A DNA stretch of 64,000 nucleotides from Diploptera punctata (GCA_030220185.1 JASPKZ010007541.1:1247501-1311500), one strand, 5' to 3'. Shown: positions 44,091-54,491, counted from the first letter of the stretch. A program made the numbers and translations. Notes: generated from the sequence alone by a model not told the origin.

Positions 44091-44249
44091 AAATGCGTAT
44101 CTTGTATGAAAGCATGTGTTATCCCAAGTTTAAAATCCGTCTCCCGACGTTCTAAAAAGAAAAAAAAATAATTTTATAAGAAAAAAATCATCCAACCATT
44201 CTATGCAACATTGCTACATCGATGTTGGATTACAGTTATTATTAGGTGT

Positions 44250-44668
44250 AGAAGTTTAATTGGACAGCGTTATACATCAACCGGCTATGTGTCATTATGT
44301 AAGTTTAGAGAAAAATACGTTTAAATTTTAAGTCAATCTTCACTATTTATTGTAGCGCCAACCTAACAATACTGGATATTGCAAGTTATTTCCCATGTTC
44401 GACAGTTATCCATGAAAAATCTAAGAGCTGCATGATAAAAAATTAAAAATAGCATTTATGAAGTTATGGTTTCTGAGCCGTCCGTTGCAAATCATAGAAT
44501 ATCTGTTAGGACTGATGGAATTTATATTTTTCTTTAATAATAAGACTATATTTAAATATTTGGCGCTAAATGTTCCATACCCTTTCCTCCTCAGCCGGTG
44601 CAAGAGATAACATACATTTTAATGGCGCTTAGCCGGTTGATACATAACTTCGTCCAATTAATTGGTCT
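44250..44668. mobile_element. MITE-like element with inverted ends
   Basis: Left agtttaattggacagcgtta, tacatcaaccggctatgtg; the right is the reverse complement with changes (gcttagccggttgatacata, acttcgtccaattaattgg). No coding capacity; boundaries approximate. Confidence 0.6.
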
Positions 44669-45290
44669 GTACGACCTTTAAATTCTTACATGATTTGAGT
44701 CCAAAAAAGATCATGCAACCACAAGATCAGGGTGACGTGGGGCAAACAAACGTACATATAAGGTGAGAGGTTAAACTATTAGAGAGAATAATTGAAAGAG
44801 GGAAGGAAGAACATTGTATAATCGTCCGATTTTAAAAGTTATTGGATCCACAAGATCTATCTTTCGCGTCAGAGATACCGCACCATATTCTGTTTTAGAT
44901 GACCTTATAGTTTTATTCAGCTATAATAGAAACAACTTTTAACCTTAATCCCATTGTACTTTTTAGACGGAGTTTGAAACACAAGAATTTAATAAATGAG
45001 AATTCAAGTACTTCAGATTCTGTCAAAGTTAGTTATTCAAACTTTTAATGATCAAAACTTTAACAGACATTCAGCTTTACAAAGAAAGTGTTTTGTTTCC
45101 ATCATCTTCTTCACATCTGGTTGCCAGATAATTAGATTTTTTCTTCATGTCATTATTATATTTTGTTACTTCTCATTGCAAATATAAACTTGTAGCTACT
45201 CAAGTAGTTATTAACAAAGTTATTTTGCTTTCTAATTCAAATAATACAACATATTAAAAAGTTTACTATTAATATTTATTCTTTTAGTCC
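44669..45290. other. AT-rich spacer, nothing recognised
   Basis: No supported feature. Confidence 0.5.
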
Positions 45291-45424
45291 AAGATCCGGC
45301 TGCAAGATTGCTACGTTCATCGAGTGTATGAACAAAATCTATTTTATCAAATTATAAACGACTGAATACATTTTTGCCGAGTTGCCTTTTAAAATTCGGC
45401 CGCCAGTATGTTTAATTAAAATAT

Positions 45425-45761
45425 AATGATCTTGCAGAAGATTTCCGGGCTGTTGGCCGTGGTCTTGAGGCTTGTAGTTCCCCAACGTTTCGCCAGAGTC
45501 TGCGTCCGGCATCCTCAAGGGTTGTCTTGAGACTGGCAATTTTGTCGACTACCTGCTCTATCCGCGACGTCGCGGATACATGTATAAATAGAGCAGGTAG
45601 TCGACAAAATTTCCAGTCTCAAGACTATCCTTGAGGATGCCGTACGCAGACTCTGCGAAACGTTTGGGAACTACAAGCCTCAAGACCATGGCCAACAGAC
45701 CGGAAATCTTCTGCAGGATCATCATAGTTACTCCGGCCGTGAAAGCCTAAGTCAATAAATT
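45425..45761. repeat. Hairpin element inside the left arm
   Basis: Nearly perfect inverted halves of about 140 bases: gatcttgcagaagatttccg, ggccgtggtcttgaggcttg, tagttccccaacgtttcgcc and gactacctgctcta meet at ccgcgacgtcgcgg, itself a palindrome. An aattaaaatata repeat on both sides may be a 12-base target duplication. Confidence 0.85.
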
Positions 45762-45897
45762 AAAATATAGTTTATTTATTTATTCGAAATAATTTGAATC
45801 ACTTGTTATTAAAATAATTGATAATCCAGTTCGCAGAAATCGATGTATAGAGCTTGAAACGTTTTGGTAGCCATTGCAAACTTGGCCGTAAACCTCC

Positions 45898-46104
45898 TCG
45901 CAGCTACAGCAGGCTGTGACACCAATCAGTATTAAATAGCGGTAAGTACGTATGTATTGTTTTATATTGTTTCAAATAAAGTTCAGTTCATTTAAAATGC
46001 TGTGATATGTTTCGCGTATAATGTATATTAACACTACCTTTTGGATATATTTTTGTATATACATTATACGTAGTATACATAAAGGGCAGTGGTTTTCTTC
46101 CCGG
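45898..46104 (+). repeat. Repeat family C copy 4, in the palindrome centre
   Basis: agctacagcaggctgtgaca, ccaatcagtattaaatagcg, ataaagttcagttcattta, gggcagtggttttcttcccg. It sits exactly between the arms of the fold-back element. Confidence 0.75.
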
Positions 46105-46385
46105 TGCGAGGAGGTTACGGCCAAGAATGCAATGGCAAACCGAAACTTTTCAAGCTCAATACATCGATTTCTGCTAACTGGCTTATAATATATTTTATTA
46201 ACAAGTGAATCAAATTATTTCGAATAAATAAATAAATCATATTTTAATTAAACATACTGGCGACCTAATTTTAATAGGCAATCTCTCCAAAAATGTATTC
46301 AGTCATTCACAATTTTATGAAAAAAGTTGATTTTGTTCATACACTCGATGAACGTAGTAATCTTGCAACCGGATCTTAGACCAAT

Positions 46386-46768
46386 TAAAGTCCAAAAAGC
46401 GCCTTTTTTAGTGCCCTTCTCTTTAGATCCGGCCATATACATACATATGGTAATATGTTATACCGTATACACGTTAATTACCCCAAATATTCTCTAAATG
46501 ATGGTAAAAAACACCATTCAAATAAGTTAAGTAGTTTTTGAGCCCTTAAAGGGCAGACACACTTACACTCATTTTATATATGAAGATTATTAATAATGTA
46601 GTAATTATAAAGTTATGTTAAAATTCAAATATTTTCTTTTGATTTATGATTAGCGGTTTATTAAAAAGTTCAGTAAATATATTAGATTACATTTATTTTT
46701 CGCACTATGACTTCAGATTTGTAGCAGTGGCATTTTTGAGACAGTATGATTTGAGAATAGTCCCGCGC
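46386..46768. other. AT-rich spacer; possible retroelement 3' end at 46500-46580
   Basis: agtagtttttgagcccttaa, gggcagacacacttacactc resembles common insect retroelement tails (from memory). Not assigned. Confidence 0.35.
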
Positions 46769-47125
46769 CGTAGCCGAGCAGTTAAGGTAGGAAGCCTTGG
46801 CGCAGAGCTACGGGACTTGCGCTGGTTCGAGTCTCCATGGGGGAAGAAATTTTCTCATGGTATTTCGGCCAGTATGGGACCAGTGCCCACCCAGCATCGT
46901 GAGGCAATTGGGTAGCTATAATAAGTAGCGGCTCCAGGTTGAGGAACCAGCTATAACGGCTGGGGGAATCGACATGCTAACCACATGTCACCCCTACACT
47001 GCCTGTTGATCATCTACCTCTATAATTGACACATGTGGATGTGAAGGGCCAGCAGCCGGCTGGTAAAAGGGCAACCGCTGAAAAGTGGAAAGACCCTCAA
47101 TCGGATCGGATGATTTGAGAATAAA
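46769..47125 (+). mobile_element. SINE family B copy 2, nearly complete
   Basis: Head gccgtagccgagcagttaag, B box gctggttcgagtctcc; body gggaccagtgcccaccc, gcggctccaggttgagg, catgtcacccctacactgcc; tail aaagaccctcaatcggatcg, gatgatttgagaataaagat and TTTGAT. Stronger than copy 1. Confidence 0.9.
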
Positions 47126-47248
47126 GATTTGATTTGATACTAAAGTAGTAAGGGAATTTTTTACACGCCTTATATTAGCTTGACCTGTATCTATCTATGT
47201 ATCTTTCAACACGATTTTCACCCACTTAATAATATTGGATCGATTTGA

Positions 47249-47589
47249 AACGTTGTATACCAATGACAATACAATAATTTCATAATTTTTTCTGAGATCA
47301 TGGCCCGGATCATCAGGACATAAAAAAAAAATAAAGACCGGTGTAACAGGTTGCGGACGTATGGGCGTTTTAGTCTATCGTTGTGGTAGCTCAGTTGGTA
47401 GAGTGGTGGACTCTAGTAACGTTGTATACCAACGACAATACAATAATTTCATAATTTTTTCTGAGATCATGGCCCGGATCATCAGGACATCAAAAAAAAA
47501 AATAAACACCGGTGTAACAAGATGCGGACGTATGGGCGTTTTAGTCTATCGTTGTGGTAGCTCACTTGGTAGAGTGGTGGACTCTAGTA
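47249..47589 (+). repeat. 169-base tandem duplication with tRNA-Tyr-like 5' half
   Basis: Units 47249-47417 and 47418-47589 share acgttgtataccaa.gacaa, tcatggcccggatcatcagg, gtatgggcgttttagtctat and the tRNA 5' half (gtagctca.ttggtagagtg, gtggactctagta). The second unit runs on into a complete tRNA-like sequence. Confidence 0.9.
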
Positions 47590-47641
47590 GCATATAATTT
47601 CAGTAATCCATACGTCGCTGGTTCAAATCCGGCCCGGAGGG
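47551..47641 (+). other. tRNA-Tyr-like pseudogene with intron
   Basis: ggtagctcacttggtagagt, ggtggactctag, a roughly 18-base intron-like insert (tagcatataatttcagta), atccatacgtcgctgg, ttcaaatccggcccggaggg and a T-run. D arm, anticodon half-stems, intron position and T arm match eukaryotic tRNA-Tyr. The anticodon reads CTA instead of GTA, and the 5' acceptor strand does not pair with the 3' strand. Probably inactive and repeat-borne. Confidence 0.65.
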
Positions 47642-47731
47642 TTTTTTTTTTTGGAACAGTATTACTTTTAGCTCATACAACAATAGTATCGAATATAAAG
47701 ATATTTACATTTTTAGAAAACCAAACTAAAA

Positions 47732-49048
47732 AATAAATAATAGTTTAAAAAACTAAAACGACACGCTTTATTAGAAAATCGAACTAAAAAATTAAAAATA
47801 ATTTTAATTTCCAACATGCTTGGAATAAAATTAAAGTGGTCAACAAAAAAATCATCTTCAACACATCTAGAATAAAACTAGAGATATCTACAAAAAAATA
47901 ATTTTACCATCAAAAGCGTGGGGTGATCTTTATAAATTAATATATTTGATAATAAACAGATATTGGTAAAAGTAAAGTCTCTAAGAAGAAAACGTAAAAA
48001 CCATAAAAAGCACCCCACGCTTTAGATGGTAAAATTATTTTTTTAGATAACTCTTACTTACTCACTGGCACTATCGAACCCGTAGGTTTATGGCCGAGCG
48101 GACATAAGCTCTCCATACATCCCTATCCTGAGATAATGCTTTCCAATCATTCCCTGTATAATCTACTTCCCTCAAATCATAGTTAATGTTATTCTCCCAC
48201 CTCATTCTTGGTCTACCAACTGGGCGTTTTCCCTATGGCTTTCCTACAAGAAGCTTCCATGCAAGTCTTTCATTCCCCATACGTGCAACATGTCCTGCCC
48301 ATCGCAGTCTACGAGACTTAACTGTTCTTATTATATCGGGCTTCCTATAAAGACCATGTAGTTCATTGCTATGTAGTCTTCTCCATTCAACCTGTCTGTT
48401 CATCTCTCTTTGGTACAAAAATTTTCCTAAGTACTTTATTCTCAATACTTGTAGTCTCCTTTCCTCCCTTAAAGTAAGAGTCCATGTTTCGCACCCATAT
48501 AATATAACTGGTAGAATAATAGCCTTACATATTTTCAGTTCAACGTATTTTGAAAGGAGTTGGGACATCAAGAGTCTCTGCAATGCATAATAGCACGCAT
48601 TTCCGGAATTGAGTCTATGTTTAATTTCTTTGTGCATCTCATTCCTATTTGTGATTATTGTTCCTAAGTATTTGAATTCAGCCACACCCTCAAAATTTCT
48701 CTCATTTGTCATTAGCTGTCCATTTCCATTATATAATATATTTCTACGTGTGACCATATATTTAGTTTTATTGATATTTGCTTCCAGTCCTAATTTCTTA
48801 GTGTTGCTCAATAGTGTGTGCGTGTTGTCCATTACCCTATCTCCTCGTTATCGGCCAATAGTACTACATTATCAGCATAAACTAACAGCTTATTAATACC
48901 ATTTTTTTAGATAACTCTAGTTTTATTCTATATATGTTGGAGATGACTTTTTTTTGCCACTTTAATTTTGTTCCAAGTGTGTTGGAAATTAAAATTATGT
49001 TTTCTAATAGAGCGTATTGTTTTAGTTTTTTAAAACTATTATTTATTT
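47732..49048. mobile_element. Fold-back element interrupted by a LINE
   Basis: Arms of about 190 bases: left 47732-47925 (ataatagtttaaaaaactaa, acgctttattagaaaatcga, ccaacatgcttggaataaaa, taattttaccatcaaaagcg, tggggtg) and right 48010-48054 plus 48919-49048 in reverse (caccccacgctttagatggt, gttggagatgac, attaaaattatgttttctaa, tagtttttta). The loop is 47926-48009. Confidence 0.8.
48055..48900 (-). mobile_element. LINE insertion with 18-bp target duplication, (GTAA)-family
   Basis: atttttttagataactct at 48037-48054 is repeated exactly at 48901-48918. The insert reads on the minus strand from a truncated RT end (HTLLSNTKKLGLEANINKTK) through NERNFEGVAEFKYLGTIITN, LYGCETWTLTLREERRLQVL, YRKPDIIRTVKSRRLRWAGH to the 3' end gtgccagtgagtaagtaag. 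It is a clean 5'-truncated, target-primed insertion. Remaining frame is about 200 codons. Confidence 0.92.
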
Positions 49049-49049
49049 C

Positions 49050-49275
49050 CAAAGAAAGGCGAATATTCAAGGAAATGAGGAAACTACTTAAGAGAGCTGT
49101 ACGATCTTTATGGCAAACCGGATGTAGTAAGAAGAATTAAGTTTCGTAATATGCGATATGCAGGACATGTGGAAAAAATTAGGAATGAAAGTAAGACATG
49201 AAAACTTATTACAGGAAAGACGGGGGAAAGCGCCCAAGAAGGCAAAACGATATTAGAACTTATTGATTTCAATGC
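49050..49275 (+). pseudogene. LINE C-terminal remnant
   Basis: RELYDLYGKPDVVRRIKFRN, MRYAGHVEKIRNESKT, stop, LITGKTGESAQEGK. It parallels ELHGLYRKPDIIRT..RRLRWAGHVARMGNE of the (GTAA)-family. Strongly decayed. Confidence 0.6.
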
Positions 49276-49779
49276 AACTTTAATGCGCATGAATAATTAT
49301 TTATGTTTGTTAATTTAACATTTTTTATATATTATATATATTATACCAGCAATATTGATGGATTTTCAAATTTTAACTATGTCGTAAAGCATCTCAGATT
49401 GGTTCTTGATTGAGAATAGAAAAAAAATCTTTAAACAGAGAAGAATGTTACTACAAAGAGTAAATAAAGAGAAAACGATTTGAAATACGGAGTTGGTAGA
49501 GAGAAACCAAATATTAACGGGAAAACCAAATTGAAAGTGAACTTAAGGGGAGGTACCAAGTAGACAGGTTTCACAAGGAAAAAACTTTAGGACACAGAGA
49601 CATATTTTGAGATTGTCTTCCAAGCTCTGACCACTAAATTATGAATATTTTAACTGAAAATTTAACGTTGTGAATTATACTATTAAAACTATTTGACGAT
49701 ATTGAAATAAAATTTAAAATGAAATAATATAATAACCAAAAATAAACTGAAAAGTTGATCTGCAATAGTAATGTAGAAT
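49276..49779. other. AT-rich spacer, nothing recognised
   Basis: No supported feature. Confidence 0.5.
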
Positions 49780-50175
49780 GCAATTTTGTGGGATAAAAGT
49801 ACGTGTATATTCAAAGATACTAAAATCCATATTTATAAGTCAATACTAAAGAAAATTAATGGCCAATGGAGAAGAAACATGGATCGTAAATGTTAAATTA
49901 AAGTCAAAATTTCAATTTACGGAAATTTTTTTAAGGAGATCTGCCGATGAGCTAAATTAGACAGGGATTCAAAACAGTATTATCGAGAAAAATGAACTTT
50001 AACGAAACAATTATACAATCTGTGCTAAAGAAATAATTTCGGTTTGAATACGTGAAGAGGATGAGTGAAGATATATTGAAATTAGGAGATTGGATTGGAT
50101 TCCAAATCGGAGGAACAAAAGAAGGAGAACTAAGAAGAACGGATAGAGGGAATTGTAAATTTTATGAAGGACAAG
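49780..50175 (+). pseudogene. Very decayed LINE C-terminal remnant
   Basis: Scattered similarity only (KIHIYKSILK, FGLNT, ELDWIPNRRNKRRR). I include it with low confidence because spacing fits other LINE tails. Confidence 0.3.
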
Positions 50176-50223
50176 GGACTGCATGATGGTAACTGGAATT
50201 TATTTTTAAGGGGGGTAGAATTT

Positions 50224-50509
50224 CCCTCCATGGTATCTTTACCTTGTCGTGGTGGAGTGGCTTGCGTGCTTAAATGATCCTGAGAGCTATGCCGGCGGTA
50301 GCATTGCTGCCGATAGGGTTACCCATGCCGGACTGGTCGAAGGTGATAAGCCAGACGAAAAAAGTACCTTGGGCGAAAGACTGACGATCTTTCACCGTAA
50401 AAATACAACAGTCAAGAAATGCGGACATGGGTTCATCTGGGGTAGGAGAGCTTATGTCCGCGCGGCCATGAACCTTCGGGTTCGATAGTGCCAGTGAGTT
50501 AGTTAGTTA
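50224..50509 (+). mobile_element. Internally deleted LINE (5' leader fused to 3' end) with 14-bp TSD
   Basis: ggggggtagaattt at 50210-50223 is repeated at 50510-50523. The insert begins ccctccatggtatctttacc, ttgtcgtggtggagtggctt (a leader-like sequence), runs to gttcatctgggg, and then joins the (GTTA)-family 3' end (gcttatgtccgcgcggccat, gatagtgccagtgagttagt, tagttag). It is non-autonomous, about 286 bases, and probably SINE-like in behaviour. Confidence 0.85.
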
Positions 50510-50652
50510 GGGGGGTAGAATTTAAGTTGGAATATATCCAATTTGCAATTATCAATAATTGTAAAGATGAAGATGAATGGCGGAAGATAATCGATATTTA
50601 ATGTGGTACAAGAAGATATTATATACATTTCAAACCTGTTAAATAACAATAA

Positions 50653-50660
50653 ATGTATTA

Positions 50661-50698
<38 letters not shown>

Positions 50699-50742
50699 TT
50701 TTATTATAATTTTTATAATTTTTGTTGTTATTTTTATTATTA

Positions 50743-50789
<47 letters not shown>

Positions 50790-50790
50790 T
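50653..50790. repeat. (TTA)n microsatellite, compound
   Basis: TTA arrays separated by a TTTATAATTT-rich stretch. Confidence 0.9.
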
Positions 50791-50828
50791 AGATAGTAGA
50801 TATTATTGTCATCATTATTATAAATATA

Positions 50829-51165
50829 GTCCACCGGTGAGGTCTCGAGGTAGCGTGCTACCTTGCCACGCAGCGGGCCCGGGTTCAATCCTTGGTCGAG
50901 GCAGTTTTTCTGGGTGAGGTTTATATCGGGGTTTTTCCTAACCTGTATGATAAATGTCAGGAAAACGTTAAGGCCCAAACGGTCCCCGAAATCATATGGC
51001 CATCATCATCATCAAACTTATCATTATCATCATCATCATCATCATCATCCTTCACCGGTGTGGAAAGCAACGGGAATCTACCACACCTACAATTCCCTAG
51101 TAAAGCTGCAAGCATAGCATGAAAATGTATATTGCGTGAAGGACCTGCCTTCGAGCAAGAATTAC
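50829..51165 (+). mobile_element. SINE family A copy 9, near full length
   Basis: Head gtgaggtctcgaggtagcgt, B box cgggttcaatcc, body tcggggtttttcctaacctg, ggcccaaacggtccccgaaa, (ATC)n segment, tail ttccctagtaaagctgcaag, aaggacctgccttcgagc. Confidence 0.9.
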
Positions 51166-51249
51166 TATATATATTATAAATATTAGAAAGTATTTGCTAT
51201 ATGGAACTGTCAAAAAATTAAAAGCGTAGGCCTACTGGTAAACTATCTA

Positions 51250-51440
51250 AGTAATTAACTCACTGGCACTATCGAATCCGTAGGATCATGACAGGCCGGA
51301 CACAAGCTTTCCATACATCCCTATTCTGCGCTGTTTTCCAATTATTCCCTGTATAATCTACTTCCCCCTCACATCACAGTTAATGTTATTCTCCCACCCC
51401 ATTCCTTAGTCTACCAACTGGGCTTTTTCTTTAGACTGGT
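51250..51440 (-). mobile_element. LINE 3' end, (GTTA)-tailed family
   Basis: Reversed 3' end (aactcactggcactatcgaa) and coding tip up to gtctaccaactgggc. Truncated there. Confidence 0.8.
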
Positions 51441-51461
51441 AGAATTTCTAGAAGACAAATG

Positions 51462-51800
51462 AGAAATATAATAAAATCAATCTGTGAACCGGGGACCTAC
51501 ACCTTTCCCCATCCCGCATTTCGATCGCCTTGTCTCTTTGTCATTCCTTTCATATTCTCTAATTGCCCAGTCGAACACAGCCATTCTAATTATTTCTTTC
51601 ATTGTGTTCCTTCTGTTCCCTGGAGTATTATTCAAAGCTTTTACGGCCATATTTCCTCTTCCATCCGTATCACATGACCATCCTCTCAGTACTACTTGTA
51701 ACCTCTTCCGGTTCGTCTTCGGAGTTTTGCATTCGGAAACATTAGTCAATGTACAAATCATGCTTAAGTTACACATTAGATAGTAAATTGAAACAAACAA
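51462..51800 (-). other. Unrecognised open stretch, both strands open
   Basis: A minus frame of 107 codons contains NRKRLQVVLRGWSCDTDGRG, NMAVKALNNTPGNRRNTMKE, IIRMAVFDWAIREYERN; the plus strand is also open for 99 codons. Composition is more even than in the flanks. It could be an exon or a retroelement ORF piece; I do not recognise it. Confidence 0.3.
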
Positions 51801-52254
51801 GGGTATTGTTCAAGAGATAGAATAACTATAATTAAAATATCATGTTCACGCAATTAGAAGAAATAATCGATTGGATACAAGGTCTTACCTCGTATAAATA
51901 TAAAATAAAAAGAGAGAAAGATCTCAGTCTACATGGGAAGTGTGTAATAAAAGGAATATGTGGCAGAAGAATCCTAAAAATGGAGATTAGATAGGTCGGG
52001 CTAGAAGAAGATTTTTTTGTTGTTGAGGAAACATGCGTCATCAAGGGATCACCTCTGATGAATTATTATTATTATTATTATTTGCATTAGTGTATGTATG
52101 TATATGTATGTATATGTATGTATATATAAACAGATGCCTCCTAACACAAGAACAACCGATTGCAAACTACACGTTCTAATGATTAGAGCATTTTCACATT
52201 ATTCGATTAAAAATTGTATGAACGATTTCATAAATCGAACCCTGATAATTAAAT
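51801..52254. other. Spacer, short microsatellites
   Basis: (TTA)n at 52064-52082 and a TATG/TGTA run at 52091-52128. 51850-52040 may be a decayed LINE tail, not certain. Confidence 0.45.
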
Positions 52255-52325
52255 AATAATAATAATAACTTTATTTTACCTGGCAGATTTAAGGTTTAAG
52301 ACCTCATCTACCACCCAACCATGTT
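52255..52325. repeat. 3' end of an unclassified retroelement (second copy)
   Basis: (AAT)n, ctttattttacctggcagat, ttaaggtttaagacctcatc. Compare 13385-13445. Confidence 0.4.
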
Positions 52326-52689
52326 AAAAAAGTACAAAAATTATTCTTACATCTAATTACAATAAGAATAAATATTACGTAGTAGGGCCTATGTCTACAA
52401 TATAAATATTTCCATTTAATCTAGATTTAACAAATGAAATATAAAATGTACAATATAGAAAAATGAGAAGAAAACTATTAACGACATGGAATAAATTTAA
52501 TCCACCACGAGAAAAATTAATTGTTTAAGAACAGGTGACTTAGAAGTACCAAGTGTGTGTGCAACCCTGATATCTTAAGGAGGAAATTTCAGGAGTAGGC
52601 TAAGGCTACTGTGAAAGAATAGAATAAGAGGAGTGCTATGAAGAGGGATTGTTAACGAACGTAAATGAGGAGTGGCTACTCTTTTATCA

Positions 52690-52997
52690 TAAGTTATTTT
52701 AAAATATTTATATATTTGATTTAAACGGCGAAGTTTGAGAACAAATTAGAAATGTTTGGTTATGTTTAATTTCTTCATCACTGCAACTTAATCATTCTGT
52801 TTATTGCCAAATTGGTTCGCAATATTGTAATAATGTATCCTAATGGAGAAAAAATGAAAACAAGGAAGGGCTTTCTTTATTTTGGTAATCAAAATTATCG
52901 AGGTGAAACGCGACTGTGATTGGTTGTAAAACAAAATTCATTGAAACGTGATTGGTCATTGACTCCCATTTGGGGTATGAGTTAAATAGTCATGAAA
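52690..52997 (-). repeat. Repeat family E copy 4, inverted and partial
   Basis: In plus reading: aacggcgaagtttgagaaca, cacaatatt-like cgcaatattgtaataatg, gcgactgtgattggttgtaa, gattggtcattgactcccat, ttggggtatgagttaaatag. The middle half of the unit is missing. Confidence 0.75.
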
Positions 52998-53812
52998 ACC
53001 AAATAGGCCCAGTGACCTACCTGTGTTATTGGTTACCGTGAACAGAAGTTTACGTGTAGAAACTTAGCTGAAGTTATGAACTTTAAGTGGATTAAATCAA
53101 TGAAAACTATTTCCTTAGGAATTGAAATAAAGTCGTTACTTTCCCCCCTTCCCGGGTTACATTGAACTTAGGTCATGTAAAAAAACAATCTACGGGTAAG
53201 AGTAAAATTTGTGACTCTTTTGTACTCACTTTTTTTTGCGACGATAATGATTCAGATGTTAATTATCGTCGTTAAATAGATCGAAGAAATTCTAAAAATG
53301 TATATGACATACAAATTGCGCAAACTAATAATTTAATTCATCAATGAAGTCAAACTTAGGTCAAATTTTAGTGGGTTTACGGATTATATATTTATTGTTT
53401 CATTATTTATAGTACATATATCAGTAACGTTACGAGAAAAATAAATCAGAGTGACAAACCGGCCGTTAGAGAGGTTTTCAAATTACATATTTCAGGTAAA
53501 CCTCTACTTCTAATGGTAGTATTTTGCTTATTTTCGAGTAACACCTTTCTTGTTTTTATTTCTGTGGCATATAACGGGTTTAGTTATGATGAATGAGAAA
53601 AAATTGTGTGGCAGCTTAGAGTGATTTTAAATTTTCGCTGAACGTGAACTTCAAAGGTTCTGTGGTCCGTTTTAGAAGGTTACCTAATTCCACCCTTCAT
53701 TTCGCAATTGATTGATACAAAACCTTAAGTAGGATCTAAAAAAATAATAATTGCGCCCGCTAGAGCGTTTACACCCACACACATAAATAAGTACATACAA
53801 GTAAATAAATAA

Positions 53813-53817
<5 letters not shown>
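52998..53817. other. AT-rich spacer, nothing recognised
   Basis: No supported feature. Confidence 0.5.

Positions 53818-53889
<72 letters not shown>
53818..53889. repeat. (TA)n with ACATAC interruption
   Basis: Two TA arrays directly left of the fold-back element. Confidence 0.95.
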
Positions 53890-53891
<2 letters not shown>

Positions 53892-53929
53892 ATATTACAG
53901 ATTTTCGCGGGTATAAGTATGAATATGAA

Positions 53930-54456
53930 AGTTTTCTTGGGTTTTCCGCGTCTTGGAAATCGAGTTCGGCCTCTGACCACTGATTCCGACGTTTCGGCTT
54001 GATCCCACATGCCATTATCAAGGAATGATAAGTTCGAGTCACAGGTCACCATGTCATCCCCACAACAGCGAAGAATATGTGAAGAAAACCTCGGTTGTGC
54101 AACATGGAGTGTGGTCGACTTTTGGATGGGTGTACGGCTTCCGAAACGGACCGCACTGAAAACTGAAGATGTTTAACTACATAAGAACTAAACCTTGGAC
54201 AGGTGTACGGCTTCGGAAACGGACCATATTGAAAAACTGAAGGTATTTTAACAACATAAGAACTAAACTTTGGATGGGTGTACGTCTTCGGAAACGGACC
54301 ACAGCGAAAACTCTATGCATTTTATTATATAAGACCTAAACCTGTGACTCAAACTTATCATTCCTTGTTAATGGCATGTGGGATCATGCCGAAACTTCGG
54401 ATTCAGTGGCCAGAGGCCGAACTTGAATGCAAGACGCGGAAAAACGCAAGAAAACG

Positions 54457-54458
<2 letters not shown>
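53930..54458. mobile_element. Fold-back element, hairpin family D copy 2
   Basis: Left arm aaagttttcttgggttttcc, gcgtcttg..atcgagttcggc, ctgaccactgattccgacgt, ttcggcttgatcccacatgc, cattatcaaggaatgataag. The right arm is its reverse complement (cttatcattccttgttaatg, gcatgtgggatcatgccgaa, cggaaaaacgcaagaaaac). The loop holds three tandem repeats. (TA)n lies on both sides. Confidence 0.85.
54124..54341 (+). repeat. Three tandem repeats of about 70-76 bases in the loop
   Basis: Units start at 54124, 54196 and 54272: gga..ggtgtacg.cttc.g, aaacggacca, gaaaactgaag, then ataagaactaaacc. Similarity is high at the start of each unit and lower in the A/T part. Confidence 0.85.

Positions 54459-54461
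<3 letters not shown>

Positions 54462-54490
<29 letters not shown>
54462..54490. repeat. (TA)n microsatellite
   Basis: TA run on the right flank of the fold-back element. Confidence 0.95.

Positions 54491-54491
<1 letters not shown>

Larger units (their letters stand above)
45291..46385. mobile_element. Large fold-back element with two inserts
   Basis: Arms: left 45291-45421 plus 45762-45897, right 46105-46385. Matching blocks are atccggctgcaagattgcta / tagtaatcttgcaaccggat; tcatcgagtgtatgaacaaa / ttgttcatacactcgatga; cagtatgtttaattaaaata / its reverse; cagaaatcgatgta / tacatcgatttctg; ccgtaaacctcctcgc / gcgaggaggttacgg. A hairpin element splits the left arm and repeat C fills the centre. 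Confidence 0.8.

Noticed and set aside
53818..54490. CRISPR-like array from the tandem repeats
   Set aside because: Three diverged repeats without spacers, inside a eukaryotic fold-back element.
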